Below are positions 54,455 to 64,000 of a stretch of DNA of 64,000 nucleotides, in pieces. The DNA comes from Erpobdella octoculata (lineage: Eukaryota; Annelida; Clitellata; Hirudinida; Erpobdellidae). The translations under genes were made by a program, and so were the position numbers. The stretch covers positions 4,200,353-4,264,352 of the forward strand of contig OZ022244.1 of assembly GCA_963978895.1 (NCBI GenBank), read 5' to 3'. Under the pieces are notes generated by a model. That model was not told the DNA's origin. It worked only from the letters and a program-made list of their open reading frames with translations, and made no database searches. Numbering within the stretch: position 1 is the stretch's first letter; each line of letters starts with the position of its first letter.

Positions 54455-56987
54455 ATGATAATTCACACAAAACCGCTGTTTTTGTTTAGCAAATTTTCCA
54501 CTATTTTTTCAATTTTTTTCTTTTACTTTTGCTGTTTGGAATATGAAGTCTCAAGTGAGTCACAGATTTTTTAAGAAGTTTAAAGTAAATGATAAGTTGA
54601 ATCCGTCGACAATTTTGTATACTAATTGTAGTCACATTTTATAGTTTTGTTTTCAAGATCAATCCGAAGACGCAAACTTGGCTCTTGGCAGATACACTTA
54701 CAGCAGTTCGGTCCGACAAATAAGCTCCAATAGATATGCATTACATTCACTGGCTGTTGATGGCATAACAACGACCATTGACTTTGCGTGTTTCATGGCA
54801 AGCGAAGGACCTGGTTCGTCGTGCTGGATGGGAATTGATCTTGGTAAACTGGTACAGATCAAATACGTGATCATCTATAGTGGTCGTGATATAACAAGCA
54901 AGTTATTTTTTTTTATTTCTTAAAATTCTAGTCGGTTTGCAAATATCATTTTGTTGCTCGTTTCCATGCTTACCAAAATAAAATAGAAACATATAAATCA
55001 CAAAACGGATGTATAATCTTAAAATTGAAAAATTAGTTAAGCTTTTTTCTAGTTTAATAATTCTACAAAAGTAATTTATTACTTTTTTTCTAAACAGCAA
55101 TTAACTCCTTTAATGCCATGGAGAATCTCAAAGATGTCATCATCGGAGTTACTAACAAAGCGCCAGACAAGCAAACACCTATCTTGGGACAATACGATCT
55201 TTGTGGACAATACCCTGGTAGCATTCCGCTGGACGCCAAAGTTCAGTTCAATTGTTCTGAGTCTACTACACCTGGAACTCATATGATAATCCAACAGCCG
55301 AAACATGGAACCGGTTATCTGACAGTGTGTGAAGTGGAAGTTTATGGGAACATATTAGAAGGTGGTTTTGAATTTACTGAATTGCCTGTATTAAATTTTA
55401 TCGTTGTTTTCATGACCTAATGAGTTTAAATTACAAGTTATTTAAAAATTAAAATCTCTGATTATCACTCAAAAGATCCAATCAGAAAAAACCTTTTGCT
55501 GGGAAAACCCACAAACTCCAGTTCGGTGTTTTATGAGACGTCCGTGGTATACCAGTGTGACAGATTTGTACCTGCATACGTCACTGACGGTTTCCACGAC
55601 AGCGAGGTTTACAACTGCCATTGTGGTCACACGGATGACGCTGTGAATGGGCCAAACTGGTTCATAGTGGACATGATGAGCAAATACTTTATCGATTTCA
55701 TCATCTTAACAGCCAGAAACGATGTTGCGAGTGAGTCTTTAAAAACTTGTATGTTCTGTGATAAAAATAACATTAAATAAGTAACTAAATAAATCAATTA
55801 AATTGTGAAATTTATTTTTCTATGACTAAATTGTGCAAGAGACATACAGTTTTTGAATTAAAATATTAAACTTAAAAGTCCATATAGGTCGAAATACGTG
55901 AATAGTTGTTCGCTAAAATAAATTAATTTTTATGAGTATTTGTTGTGTTAGCTTTAACGGCAAATTATGAAACTTGTTCCATTACTCCAGCTATTGCAAG
56001 AATGACAAATTTTGCTATTGGTTTTTCGGACCAAAACTCAGCAATATTGGAGCCAGACAGGGACAAGTATCCATTGTGTGGAAGATATCCTGGCAGTTTG
56101 AAAACAGGCGAAAAAGTATCAATGAAATGCAATGCTAACTTAAAAGCTTTTAGATATGTTATAGCTCAACAGGCTCTTGGTGCACAAAGTGGTCGTTTTA
56201 CCATTTGCGAACTGGAAGCCTACGAAGCTGTGAATAAGAGTAAGTTTATGTTGTTGAGATAATTTTTTTATACATTAAATATTGCTTAAAACATTTTTAT
56301 ATAAAGCTTTTAATTAGCTACATTTTTAAATTGATTTGTTTCCTAGCTTTGGAGCTCGACAAAAACAATTCTGCCCTGCCACGGCAAAATCAAGCAAATC
56401 TAATTTTGGCCCACTATTAGATTAATTGTCTGTTTAAATGTAGAAAGCAAGATTTTTATTACGATATATTCAAATTGGTTTTACTCTGCATATTTTCTGT
56501 ATTTAACCCACGACAAAAGGATTTATGTCCCAGCACAATAGTAACGACTAGATTAGTTTTATGTTTATTACGAAATCACGTTTTGGTGATTTGCTTCCTT
56601 TTGCCTTGGTGGGTCAGAATTGTTTTTTTTACTGTTTCTAAGCTGTTGATTGTTATATCTGGCTATAAAAGTTAACAAATAATCAAAATGTGTTTTTAAT
56701 GATATTTTGCGTAATGAAAAAATAATTAATCAACAGATCAAGTCATGTGGACAATGAAACAACCCGGTAGCAACCTTAAACTTCAGGGTTACAATATTGC
56801 AGTGTTTAGTTCGAAGAGTGTCCGAGATTGCATCATGGAATGTAAGAAATACGGAGGTTGTGATTCTGTTAATTATGAAAAGTTTCAGAAACTATGCGAG
56901 CTAAACAAACATACAAACGGCTATGCAACTTCGTCCCTTGTCTCAGGTCAAGCTGCATGGAGCCATTGGGAAGTTTTTTACTTCTGA
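54455..56987 (+). CDS. Secreted F5/8C (fucolectin-like) x2 plus PAN protein
   Basis: Six exons give 465 residues: 54455-54554, 54658-54897, 55098-55361, 55476-55730, 55952-56239 and 56737-56987, all phase 1. Exon 1 is a signal peptide. Exons 2-3 form the first F5/8-type C unit (NLALGRYTYSS, AVDG, WMGIDLGK, then CEVEVYG). Exons 4-5 form the second (NLLLGKPTNSS, VTDGFHD, WFIVDMM, then CELEAYE). Exon 6 is a PAN/apple domain (C-x3-C, CDSVNYEKFQKLC). There is no transmembrane segment, so it is probably secreted. Such modules bind glycans or other surface ligands. The second intron would use a GC donor (ACAA/GCAAGT), supported by the equivalent GTGAGT in the duplicated unit. Confidence 0.88.
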
Positions 56988-57748
56988 TTGCAACGTACGA
57001 AATTTCATAATTGCAGTTTGAGTCTCTGTTTTGAACATAGATAAGGTTCATTTAATTATTTTTTTCAATTTATTTTATTGACTTTACCGCCGGTCTTGCT
57101 TGCTTACTTGAATGTTTAAATTAGCAGACTTTTTGTCATCCAATTAAGCCGTAACTTGGAGCACAAACTTGCTCTTCATGACAGTGCATTCTAATAGTTT
57201 TAAACAAATTATTATTTCAAGATTTCAACTAATGGCAATTAAAAACTTATGTTTTAAAAAACAAAAAAATAACCATAATTATATGATTGTTTAAATTATT
57301 AAATATAAAAAAAAATATGTTTTAAAAGATAAATTTGCAATAATGGAAATATGCCACCGAATCTTCAAGTTTTGTGAAAAAAACCTTTTTTAAGCTTTGC
57401 TTGCTTCTTTTTCAAAGATTAATATTTATGCGTTGACGCTATCATGAACATTATTGAAATAAATATAATATAATATACATCATTCTGGTTAATGTTAAAT
57501 AAATAAAAATTTCTTGTTTTGTTTTGTAAAAAACCTTCATTATGCCTGAAACTAGGACAACAACAACAAATATTGATTCTAGTGTACATTTGATAATAAC
57601 AAGACCAGAAGGTTGACAATGAAAACCTTTTCGATTTAAAATGTATGGCTCTTATGGGAACATAACAAAAAGGCACATTTATCACCTATTGCTCATTGTC
57701 TCACAAGGTGTTAGCAATAACTTTGCAGATTATAAAAAATACAAAAGT
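56988..57748. other. Intergenic
   Basis: 3' flank of the F5/8C-PAN gene. The phrase ACTTTACCGCCGGTCTTGCTTGCTT near 57082 recurs as ACTTTGCCGCCGGTCTTTTTTGCTT near 63650. No gene. Confidence 0.55.
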
Positions 57749-57864
57749 CATCCCGATTTCGGATACACGTGCGGGTGGCAGGTAGAAAATACTGTGTGAT
57801 CCCATAGGCACGAGCAGTTCCCGGCGCCTCTGAGGTTCCACAACACTAGAGTGCGCCTAATTCT

Positions 57865-57867
<3 letters not shown>
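57749..57867 (+). mobile_element. SINE, 5'-truncated copy
   Basis: The body (ATCCCGATTTCGGATACACG, GTGTGATCC, CTCTGAGGTTCCACA) matches the body of the SINE at 3750-4054. The tRNA head is missing. The tail runs into the (CTA)n/(CTGCTA)n array that follows. Confidence 0.75.
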
Positions 57868-57955
<88 letters not shown>

Positions 57956-57962
57956 AACAACA

Positions 57963-58043
<81 letters not shown>

Positions 58044-58617
58044 GCTACTGCTACTGCTACTGCTACTGCTACTGCAACTGCAGATGCAACAGCTACTGCT
58101 ACTGCTACTGCTACTGCTACTGCTACTGCTACTGCTACTGCTACTGCTACTGCTACTGCTACTGCTACTGCTACTGCTACTGCTACTGCTACTGCTACTG
58201 CTACTGCTACTGCTACTGCAACTGCAACTGCAACTGCAACTGCAACTGCAACTGCTACTGCTACTGCTACTGCTACTGCTACTGCTACTGCTACTGCTAC
58301 TGCTACTGCTACTGCTACTGCTACTGCTACTGCTACTGCTACTGCTACTGCTACTGCTACTGCTACTGCTACTGCTACTGCTACTGCTACTGCTACTGCT
58401 ACTGCTACTGCTACTGCTACTGCTACTGCTACTGCTACTGCTACTGCTACTGCTACTGCTACTGCTACTGCTACTGCTACTGCTACTGCTACTGCTACTG
58501 CTACTGCTACTGCTACTGCTACTGCTACTGCTACTGCTACTGCTACTGCTACTGCTACTGCTACTGCTACTGCTACTGCTACTGCTACTGCTACTGCTAC
58601 TGCTACTGCTACTGCTG

Positions 58618-58669
<52 letters not shown>

Positions 58670-58690
58670 AACTACTACTGCTACTACTAC
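57868..58690 (+). repeat. (CTA)n, (CTGCTA)n compound microsatellite, about 820 bp
   Basis: (CTA)n at both ends (57868-58040, 58618-58690) encloses about 580 bp of a CTGCTA hexamer with short CAACTG blocks near 58070 and 58220. It starts at the SINE tail. Poly-Ser, poly-Leu and Tyr-Cys frames here are artefacts. Confidence 0.98.
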
Positions 58691-59589
58691 TTGTTATTTC
58701 GAAGAAGCGTTGACGCATTTTTAGCTAATGCAATAAAATGCTTAGTTTTCCATTATTTTATAGACTTATAAATACTTAAGATTTGAACATAATTTTGTTT
58801 TTCTGACAATGTAGAATTTTACAACTCCCATTTAAAACTTAAACTCATTATTATTTGCATTAAGCAGTAGTTCAAAAGCGATATTTGTTTTGTAGGTGAA
58901 ACTTTTTTCTAAAATTGTATCCAATCAAAATATTTTCACCTACAAAAAAATAATTGCAGCTGAGAGAAACTAATCACTTCTGGAATAATTATTTGGCAAA
59001 AATTCAATTCAAAAAACCCAAACTCTTTATGCTGTCTAGTGTTTCAGTGTATTTTTCTAACCAGCCACCCAACCACCCTGCAAGCTAGTAAACCAAAGTG
59101 TACTTTTCAGACATATGTGTTTAGCAATGCATTAAAAACCACAAACAATGAAATAACAAAAAACTAGAGATAGCCATTCAAAAAAGATGGATTTTTTATA
59201 TAAACTATTTTGCGATTGCAGCGTCATCTAACAGCGTTACAAAAAGTTACAACATATTTGTATAAGTATCAACAATAAAAAACAGTGTTATTTTCAATAT
59301 CACATGGGAGTCGAGAATTACATAAAATCCTAATTTCAAAATAAGCTGCGCCTATAATAGTTTATTTCTTATTAATTTATCAATATAAGTTTTCTCGTGA
59401 AAATTCACTTATTAAAATGTTGCGAACAAATTAAATAACATTAATGCCATATGCCAGTGTCACAGTTGTGAAATTTCCTGCCAAATTATAGTTCAAACTT
59501 GGACTTCTAGATATATATTCTAGATAATTCTAGATGATTGTTTGAAAAAGCAGGAGAGCCCATTATATTAATAAACTGATAATGAATAA
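58691..59589. other. Intergenic
   Basis: AT-rich, no gene recognised. A GTAGGTGAAACTTTTTTCTAAAATT phrase near 58893 resembles one near 51112. Confidence 0.55.
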
Positions 59590-61128
59590 ATCAAAGCTTT
59601 GGAGGACCTGGAAAAAGGATAACAGTGCTTTCAACAAACATATCTATTACAAATTTGCCAAGAACTGTGCTGCAACATTAAGGGGCTACCACTAATCTCA
59701 AGAACTACAATTACTAAAAAGCAAAAATATTGGTCAGTTTTATAAATTAGTAAACAAAATAATCAACAAATTCATAATGAAATATTTGTTACATCACAAA
59801 CTAGTTGAGTGCTGCCAACACGGTTTTAGCCCAGCACGATCTACGACTACTAACATCCTCGAATGCGCCCAACAATGCAGCGATGCCATAACAAACAGAC
59901 AAAACTTGGACATCATCTATTTGGATTTTTGCAAGGCATTTGACTCTGTCTCGCACGTTAAACTTGTGAATAAGATTTATACCTATGGTTTTGGTGATTA
60001 TGGATTTTCTTAAATCGAGATCACAAAAAATTCAACATTAATGACTCTATATCAGATAAAGTTTCTGTCACAAGTGGAGTTCCTCAGGGCAGCGTTCTGG
60101 GGCTAACCTTATTCCTACTCTTCATAAATGATCTACACAGAACATTTGCTCTTTGCAGATGATGTGAAACTTTACAACAAGTCTCCATCCCAGTTCCAAT
60201 TTTCAGTATAGCAGAATAGAGTGATGAATGACAGTTGCAGCTTGCTCTGGATAAATGCCAGATTCTCTCATTGATTGGCTGCAGAAGAAGTTTCAACCCT
60301 TGCGATTATTTTATTAATAGTCATATGTTAGAACAAGTAGTAGACATCATTCGAGATTTATGGGTGATCATTGATTCTTCTCTCCATTTTGACAAACATA
60401 TTGATAACATCATAGAAAAAGCATCAGCTATATCCAAACTGATTCTACTGTCATTTTCTACAAGAGACCAAAACATTGTAATAAAAACATTCTGTACATA
60501 TATTAGGCCAATACTTGAATACAGCTCTCCTGTCTGGAATCCTCGCAAGAAATCACTTATAGACAGGATAGAAAAAATTCAGAAGCAATTTACCAAAGCC
60601 ATTCCTGCTCTGACTCCTTATCCTTATATGCAAAGACTTAAACTACCCACATTACACTCTTTAGAGAAACGTCGATTACTGGCTGACCTCACGCTTAGCT
60701 TCAAAATTAAAAATAACCTCACTCAAGCCACAATACCTCTTATCTATTCCAGAACCAGAGGACACAATCACAGATTGACAACTACCAAATTCCGATGTGA
60801 AACATCAAAACACTTTTTTTGCAATCGTGTGGTAAAACCGTGGAATTCCTTACCAGCTGGTGTTGTAAATTCCACAACTTTAACCAGATTCAACTCATCA
60901 ATCCAACTTTTCAACTTTAATCAATTTCTTAGATTTCAGGTGCCTTAGAACAATGACTAGAATGACTAATCAATTTTTTCTTTTTAAGTTTGAATTTGTG
61001 TGCCTTTTTTGTAGTCTAGCTCTGTTGCTCTGTCATTTTTTTTGCTTTAAATGTTGCTACTTGTTCATGTAAACGGCTGATTGCCCTTTGACCTGGTCTG
61101 AAATAAATAAATAAATAAAATAAATAAT
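59590..61128 (+). mobile_element. Non-LTR retrotransposon (CR1/Jockey-group LINE), internally deleted
   Basis: The reverse transcriptase is recognisable at HGFSPARSTTTNI and IYLDFCKAFDSVSH (59817-59970), SGVPQGSVLG (near 60074), FADDVKLY (near 60153) and the C-terminal IIDSSLHFDKHI and RPILEYSSPVWNP (60360-60550). The last frame ends at 60948 with the LINE-type VVKPWNSLP-like tail. A relic of the region before RT (59593-59760) is joined directly to the HGF motif, so the first RT blocks are deleted, and a frameshift lies near 60013. The 3' end is (AAATA)n at 61100-61128. Endonuclease and ORF1 are missing. Confidence 0.85.
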
Positions 61129-63879
61129 AAGATGGCCATACAAAAGTTTGCTCATATAAAATATATATTTAATTCTACAGTTTCTGTGCAAACAGTGGTG
61201 AGCAAGTTATATCGAATTCTTGTTGTCTTGATAACACCACTGTAAGAAATGAGTTCTTAAATAATTCAAAATATGTTAGAACTACCTGTTTAGGTATTAA
61301 CAGCAACAAAACAATTCTACTAAATAGATGGGATTAACATGAAATTAGATTTGCTGCTGCAACACACATACAAATCTTATACAAGAAAAAATTAGTTTAT
61401 TAGTCCAATTTACGACCCCAGTTAGACGTTTGATGATTTTAATAACACGAAAATAAAAATTAACAAATTTCATTGAAGGAATAGAAATTGAAATTTTTTT
61501 ACGGTAAGCAATCAATAACAAACTGCTATTATCTTCAACCGATCTCCAAAACTACGTGTTTGATATTAAATTTGTAACCCCTTATCTCAATCATTTACAG
61601 ATAACATGATCGTTTGTTCTTGTTTCTCTATCTACTAACAAGTAATTTCATGTAAAACTCTGCGGAAAAAAGTTGGGTGGCGTCAACACATTTTTTAGTT
61701 TTTATGACATAATCCAGGACAAAAACGTTCAAGTTTTAACATGGCTGAATTTTATTTTTTATTAATTTTTTCATATTTAAACAACTGTTTTGAAATTTAT
61801 CCATGTCACTTTTGAAAATTTTTAAATTTTTCCAGTGTCCACATAAATAAAAAAATTAAATTAAATTAATTTAAATATAAACTTGTTATAAATTACCCAT
61901 TTTTATTTTGGTTCATGTCATAAAAATTAAAGTTGTCTGTACAATTTAGAAAAAAATTGAGTAACTGGAAGGAGTTGAAAATTGAATAAATTAGCTCTGA
62001 CAATACACACGTAGTGAGTTAAATAAAGCACTGTAAAATACAATTGCATTTTAGGCAAGTCGATCATTATATGTGTTTTAGAAAGACAGCACCCACGGTA
62101 TATTGTGTTGACTCAGATATTAGTTTGATTTTTTGTACTTATATGAGGGGTTATAGGTTTTCTTAAGCGTTTTAAAGCATTGTTTAAATGCATGTCTTCA
62201 CTTTTTCAAATTAAAATAAAATTTGAAACCTATGCAAGTTTGAACTGTTAATTTAAATATAAAACTTTATTACTCCTCGTTTCTTTAATCAATTTTATCA
62301 TGAATATAAATCAACTTGAAACTTAACAAACATGTATTTATGACTAGTTATAAAATTTTGCGTCCTCATTTAATGCATAGAAATTATCAGCAGTTAGCGT
62401 CTGTCTTTTCAAATAAATGAGTCTTTAGTTTGTTTGACCAGAAGTGTTTCATTGAGTTCAAATCCACCAAACTCTTGTTTCTGTTCTTTACGCACATCTG
62501 CAAATATTAACAAATTATATAAACATTTTCGTGTCATTGGTTGAATGGATTAACTGATAAAAATTCACATTGATTGATTGAAACATTAAATAAATAATAT
62601 CTTGTCAAATAATATGGAATTATTTTGTTTTGGAAACACTTTTAAAAATTTATAAAAAAACTCAATAAAATAGTTTTAAATATAATCTAAGATAAAATAT
62701 ACTTGGCTAGAGGGCTGTAAACTATTTAAAAACACTTTTTAAAGGAACACGTCTATACGAAATTATCCAGCACTAATCAATTGCGTCAATCAGTTGAATG
62801 CTATCAGCAGTGTTTGTTAGATAACCAAAATCAAAATTTACGTGGACACAGTCATTGTTCTAGTAATGATATAAAACATTTTAATTTGACATATGTAGAA
62901 AGAACATGCAATAAAAAAAAATTAAGTGTGGCAGCAAATTTGACAAACTTAGAGAGAATATTCATCAGGAAGGAATTCTTATCAGACTGCGTCTACTTGA
63001 ATTTTTTATTGCTGAGCTAGACATAAGCCTTACTTCTTATAAAAAGCCAACATTTGTTGACATAAAGCAGAACTTTTACTTAAAGCAGCAATTTTATGGT
63101 TATTTTTTCAGTTATTTGATTTAACAATGTTGTGTTTTTTGGCGAAAATTAAATTTTATTTTGGTTCATGGACGTAGGTTCATTTTTGGCCACCCAAACA
63201 ACCGAATATTTTTTCTACTCAACCCCACCCAACCCATAAAAAATTTATTTTTAAATCCAACCCAATTCACAGTTATAAATTTTTTAATTAAGTTTTTATT
63301 TTAAGTTTTCTCAACCCAACCCAACGAACTCATGTGTCAATAAAATTTAACAAAACCCAACCCAATCCAACTCCTGGGTTAATCCAACTTATGTCCGCAT
63401 CCTAGTTAAATGTAATAAATAGTTTTTATTAAAACAGAAATTCTAAAACTATTAAAAATAAATAGTATTTCAAACAAAATTCGAATTTGATCGTTGAAGA
63501 AAACATATGTAAGGTTTGAATATTAAACCATTTTCATGAGCAAGGTTAATTCATTATGGTTTTCTAGTAACAAGATTAAGTTAACCTAATTATATATTGG
63601 ACATCGTGTTTAAATGCAATAATTAATATACAATTTATATTATTAAATCAACTTTGCCGCCGGTCTTTTTTGCTTGTTTTATTTTAGAAAAACTTTGAAA
63701 AATTAAATTAATTTAAAAAAATAAAATTCTAAATTATAATGAATTTGTAAAAAATATCGGTCTGATAATTTATCTTAAATTTTATGATTTTTCAAAAATT
63801 TCAAATTTATGATTATTTATAAAATTAACATCACGGTTTAATTTTGACTTTCAGTTGAAAACAGTCAAAAACTTTCATA
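61129..63879. other. Intergenic, upstream of Ly6-H
   Basis: AT-rich. The frame at 62781-63020 (79 residues, a few cysteines, CYQQC start) has no recognisable domain and no clear splice context, so I do not call it a gene. A CCCAACCCAA-rich stretch lies at 63195-63400. Confidence 0.5.
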
Positions 63880-64000
63880 ATGATGAAGACGTGGATAATC
63901 ATTCAACTGATTTTTGCAGCACTTTTCTTTATCATTCCTTCTGAGAGCATCGAGTGCTACCAGTGTGGTACAACTGATAAGTGGCTGTTTTGCGGTGACC
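63880..64000 (+). CDS. Ly6-H: three-finger protein, first exon cut by the window edge
   Basis: The ATG at 63880 opens a signal peptide (MMKTWIIIQLIFAALFF) and then SIECYQCGTTDKWLFCGD, which matches the N-terminal Ly6 cysteines and the ESIEC junction of Ly6-A and Ly6-C. The rest lies outside the window. Confidence 0.8.
   Translation, partial: MMKTWIIIQLIFAALFFIIPSESIECYQCGTTDKWLFCGD

Noticed and set aside
57846..58771. Long frames of poly-Ser, poly-Leu and Tyr-Cys repeats
   Set aside because: They are readings of the (CTA)n/(CTGCTA)n array in several frames, with no start context or splice support.
62781..63020. A further Ly6-like gene (CYQQC)
   Set aside because: Cysteine spacing does not fit Ly6, there is no signal peptide and no second exon was found.

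Overview
This window is AT-rich nuclear DNA from an animal. The evidence is spliced genes with GT-AG introns, secreted and membrane proteins built from EGF, WSC, F5/8C, PAN and Ly6 modules, and a dense mixture of eukaryotic transposons (Gypsy, Penelope-like, hAT, piggyBac, non-LTR elements, tRNA- and 5S-derived SINEs, MITEs). The style (ten-cysteine Ly6 proteins with a C-x-D-P-F motif, Penelope elements, huge di-, tri- and tetranucleotide arrays) suggests an invertebrate, perhaps a lophotrochozoan. The species cannot be fixed from the sequence alone. I saw no bacterial genes, CRISPR array, rRNA operon or intact tRNA gene.

Region 1 (1-25.6 kb) holds two related membrane-protein genes on the + strand. 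Gene 1 (3' part only, 888-3924) has three calcium-binding EGF exons, a transmembrane exon and a tail exon that runs into a SINE. Gene 2 (10267-25593) can be assembled completely from eleven exons with matching splice phases: signal peptide, WSC-like cysteine domain, EGF-like exons, transmembrane segment, and a cytoplasmic tail with a short repeat. Its introns are full of transposons: a decayed Gypsy, a Penelope-like fragment with near-identical 199-bp inverted arms and a possible hammerhead ribozyme, hAT and piggyBac remnants, 5S-like SINEs and palindromic MITEs. A hAT transposon with a perfect 8-bp target duplication (6514-8885) lies between the two genes.

Region 2 (25.6-31.3 kb) is mobile DNA. 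It contains a complete but internally deleted LTR retrotransposon (26889-30228; 5-bp duplication CCGCC, gag and protease only) and a copy of an unclassified ACTAG-headed repeat.

Region 3 (31.3-64 kb) is a tandem cluster of Ly6/three-finger genes, all on the + strand. Five spliced members are intact (A at 32.3, B at 36.1, C at 38.6, D at 43.0, E at 48.4 kb), one is decayed (F, 50.4-51.8), one more is intact (G, 52.9), and the last starts at the right edge (H, 63.9). All share a signal peptide, one intron at the same place and phase, ten cysteines and a hydrophobic C-terminus that fits a GPI anchor. Intergenic DNA is duplicated with them. A secreted protein with two F5/8C (fucolectin-like) units and a PAN domain (54455-56987) sits inside the cluster. 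Long microsatellites, a 16-bp minisatellite, foldback elements and a 5'-truncated non-LTR element fill the gaps.

Taken together, the non-transposon genes all encode extracellular binding or recognition modules: GPI-type Ly6 proteins, a secreted lectin-like protein and EGF/WSC receptors. A shared role in surface recognition or defence is an inference from this grouping, not something the sequence proves.
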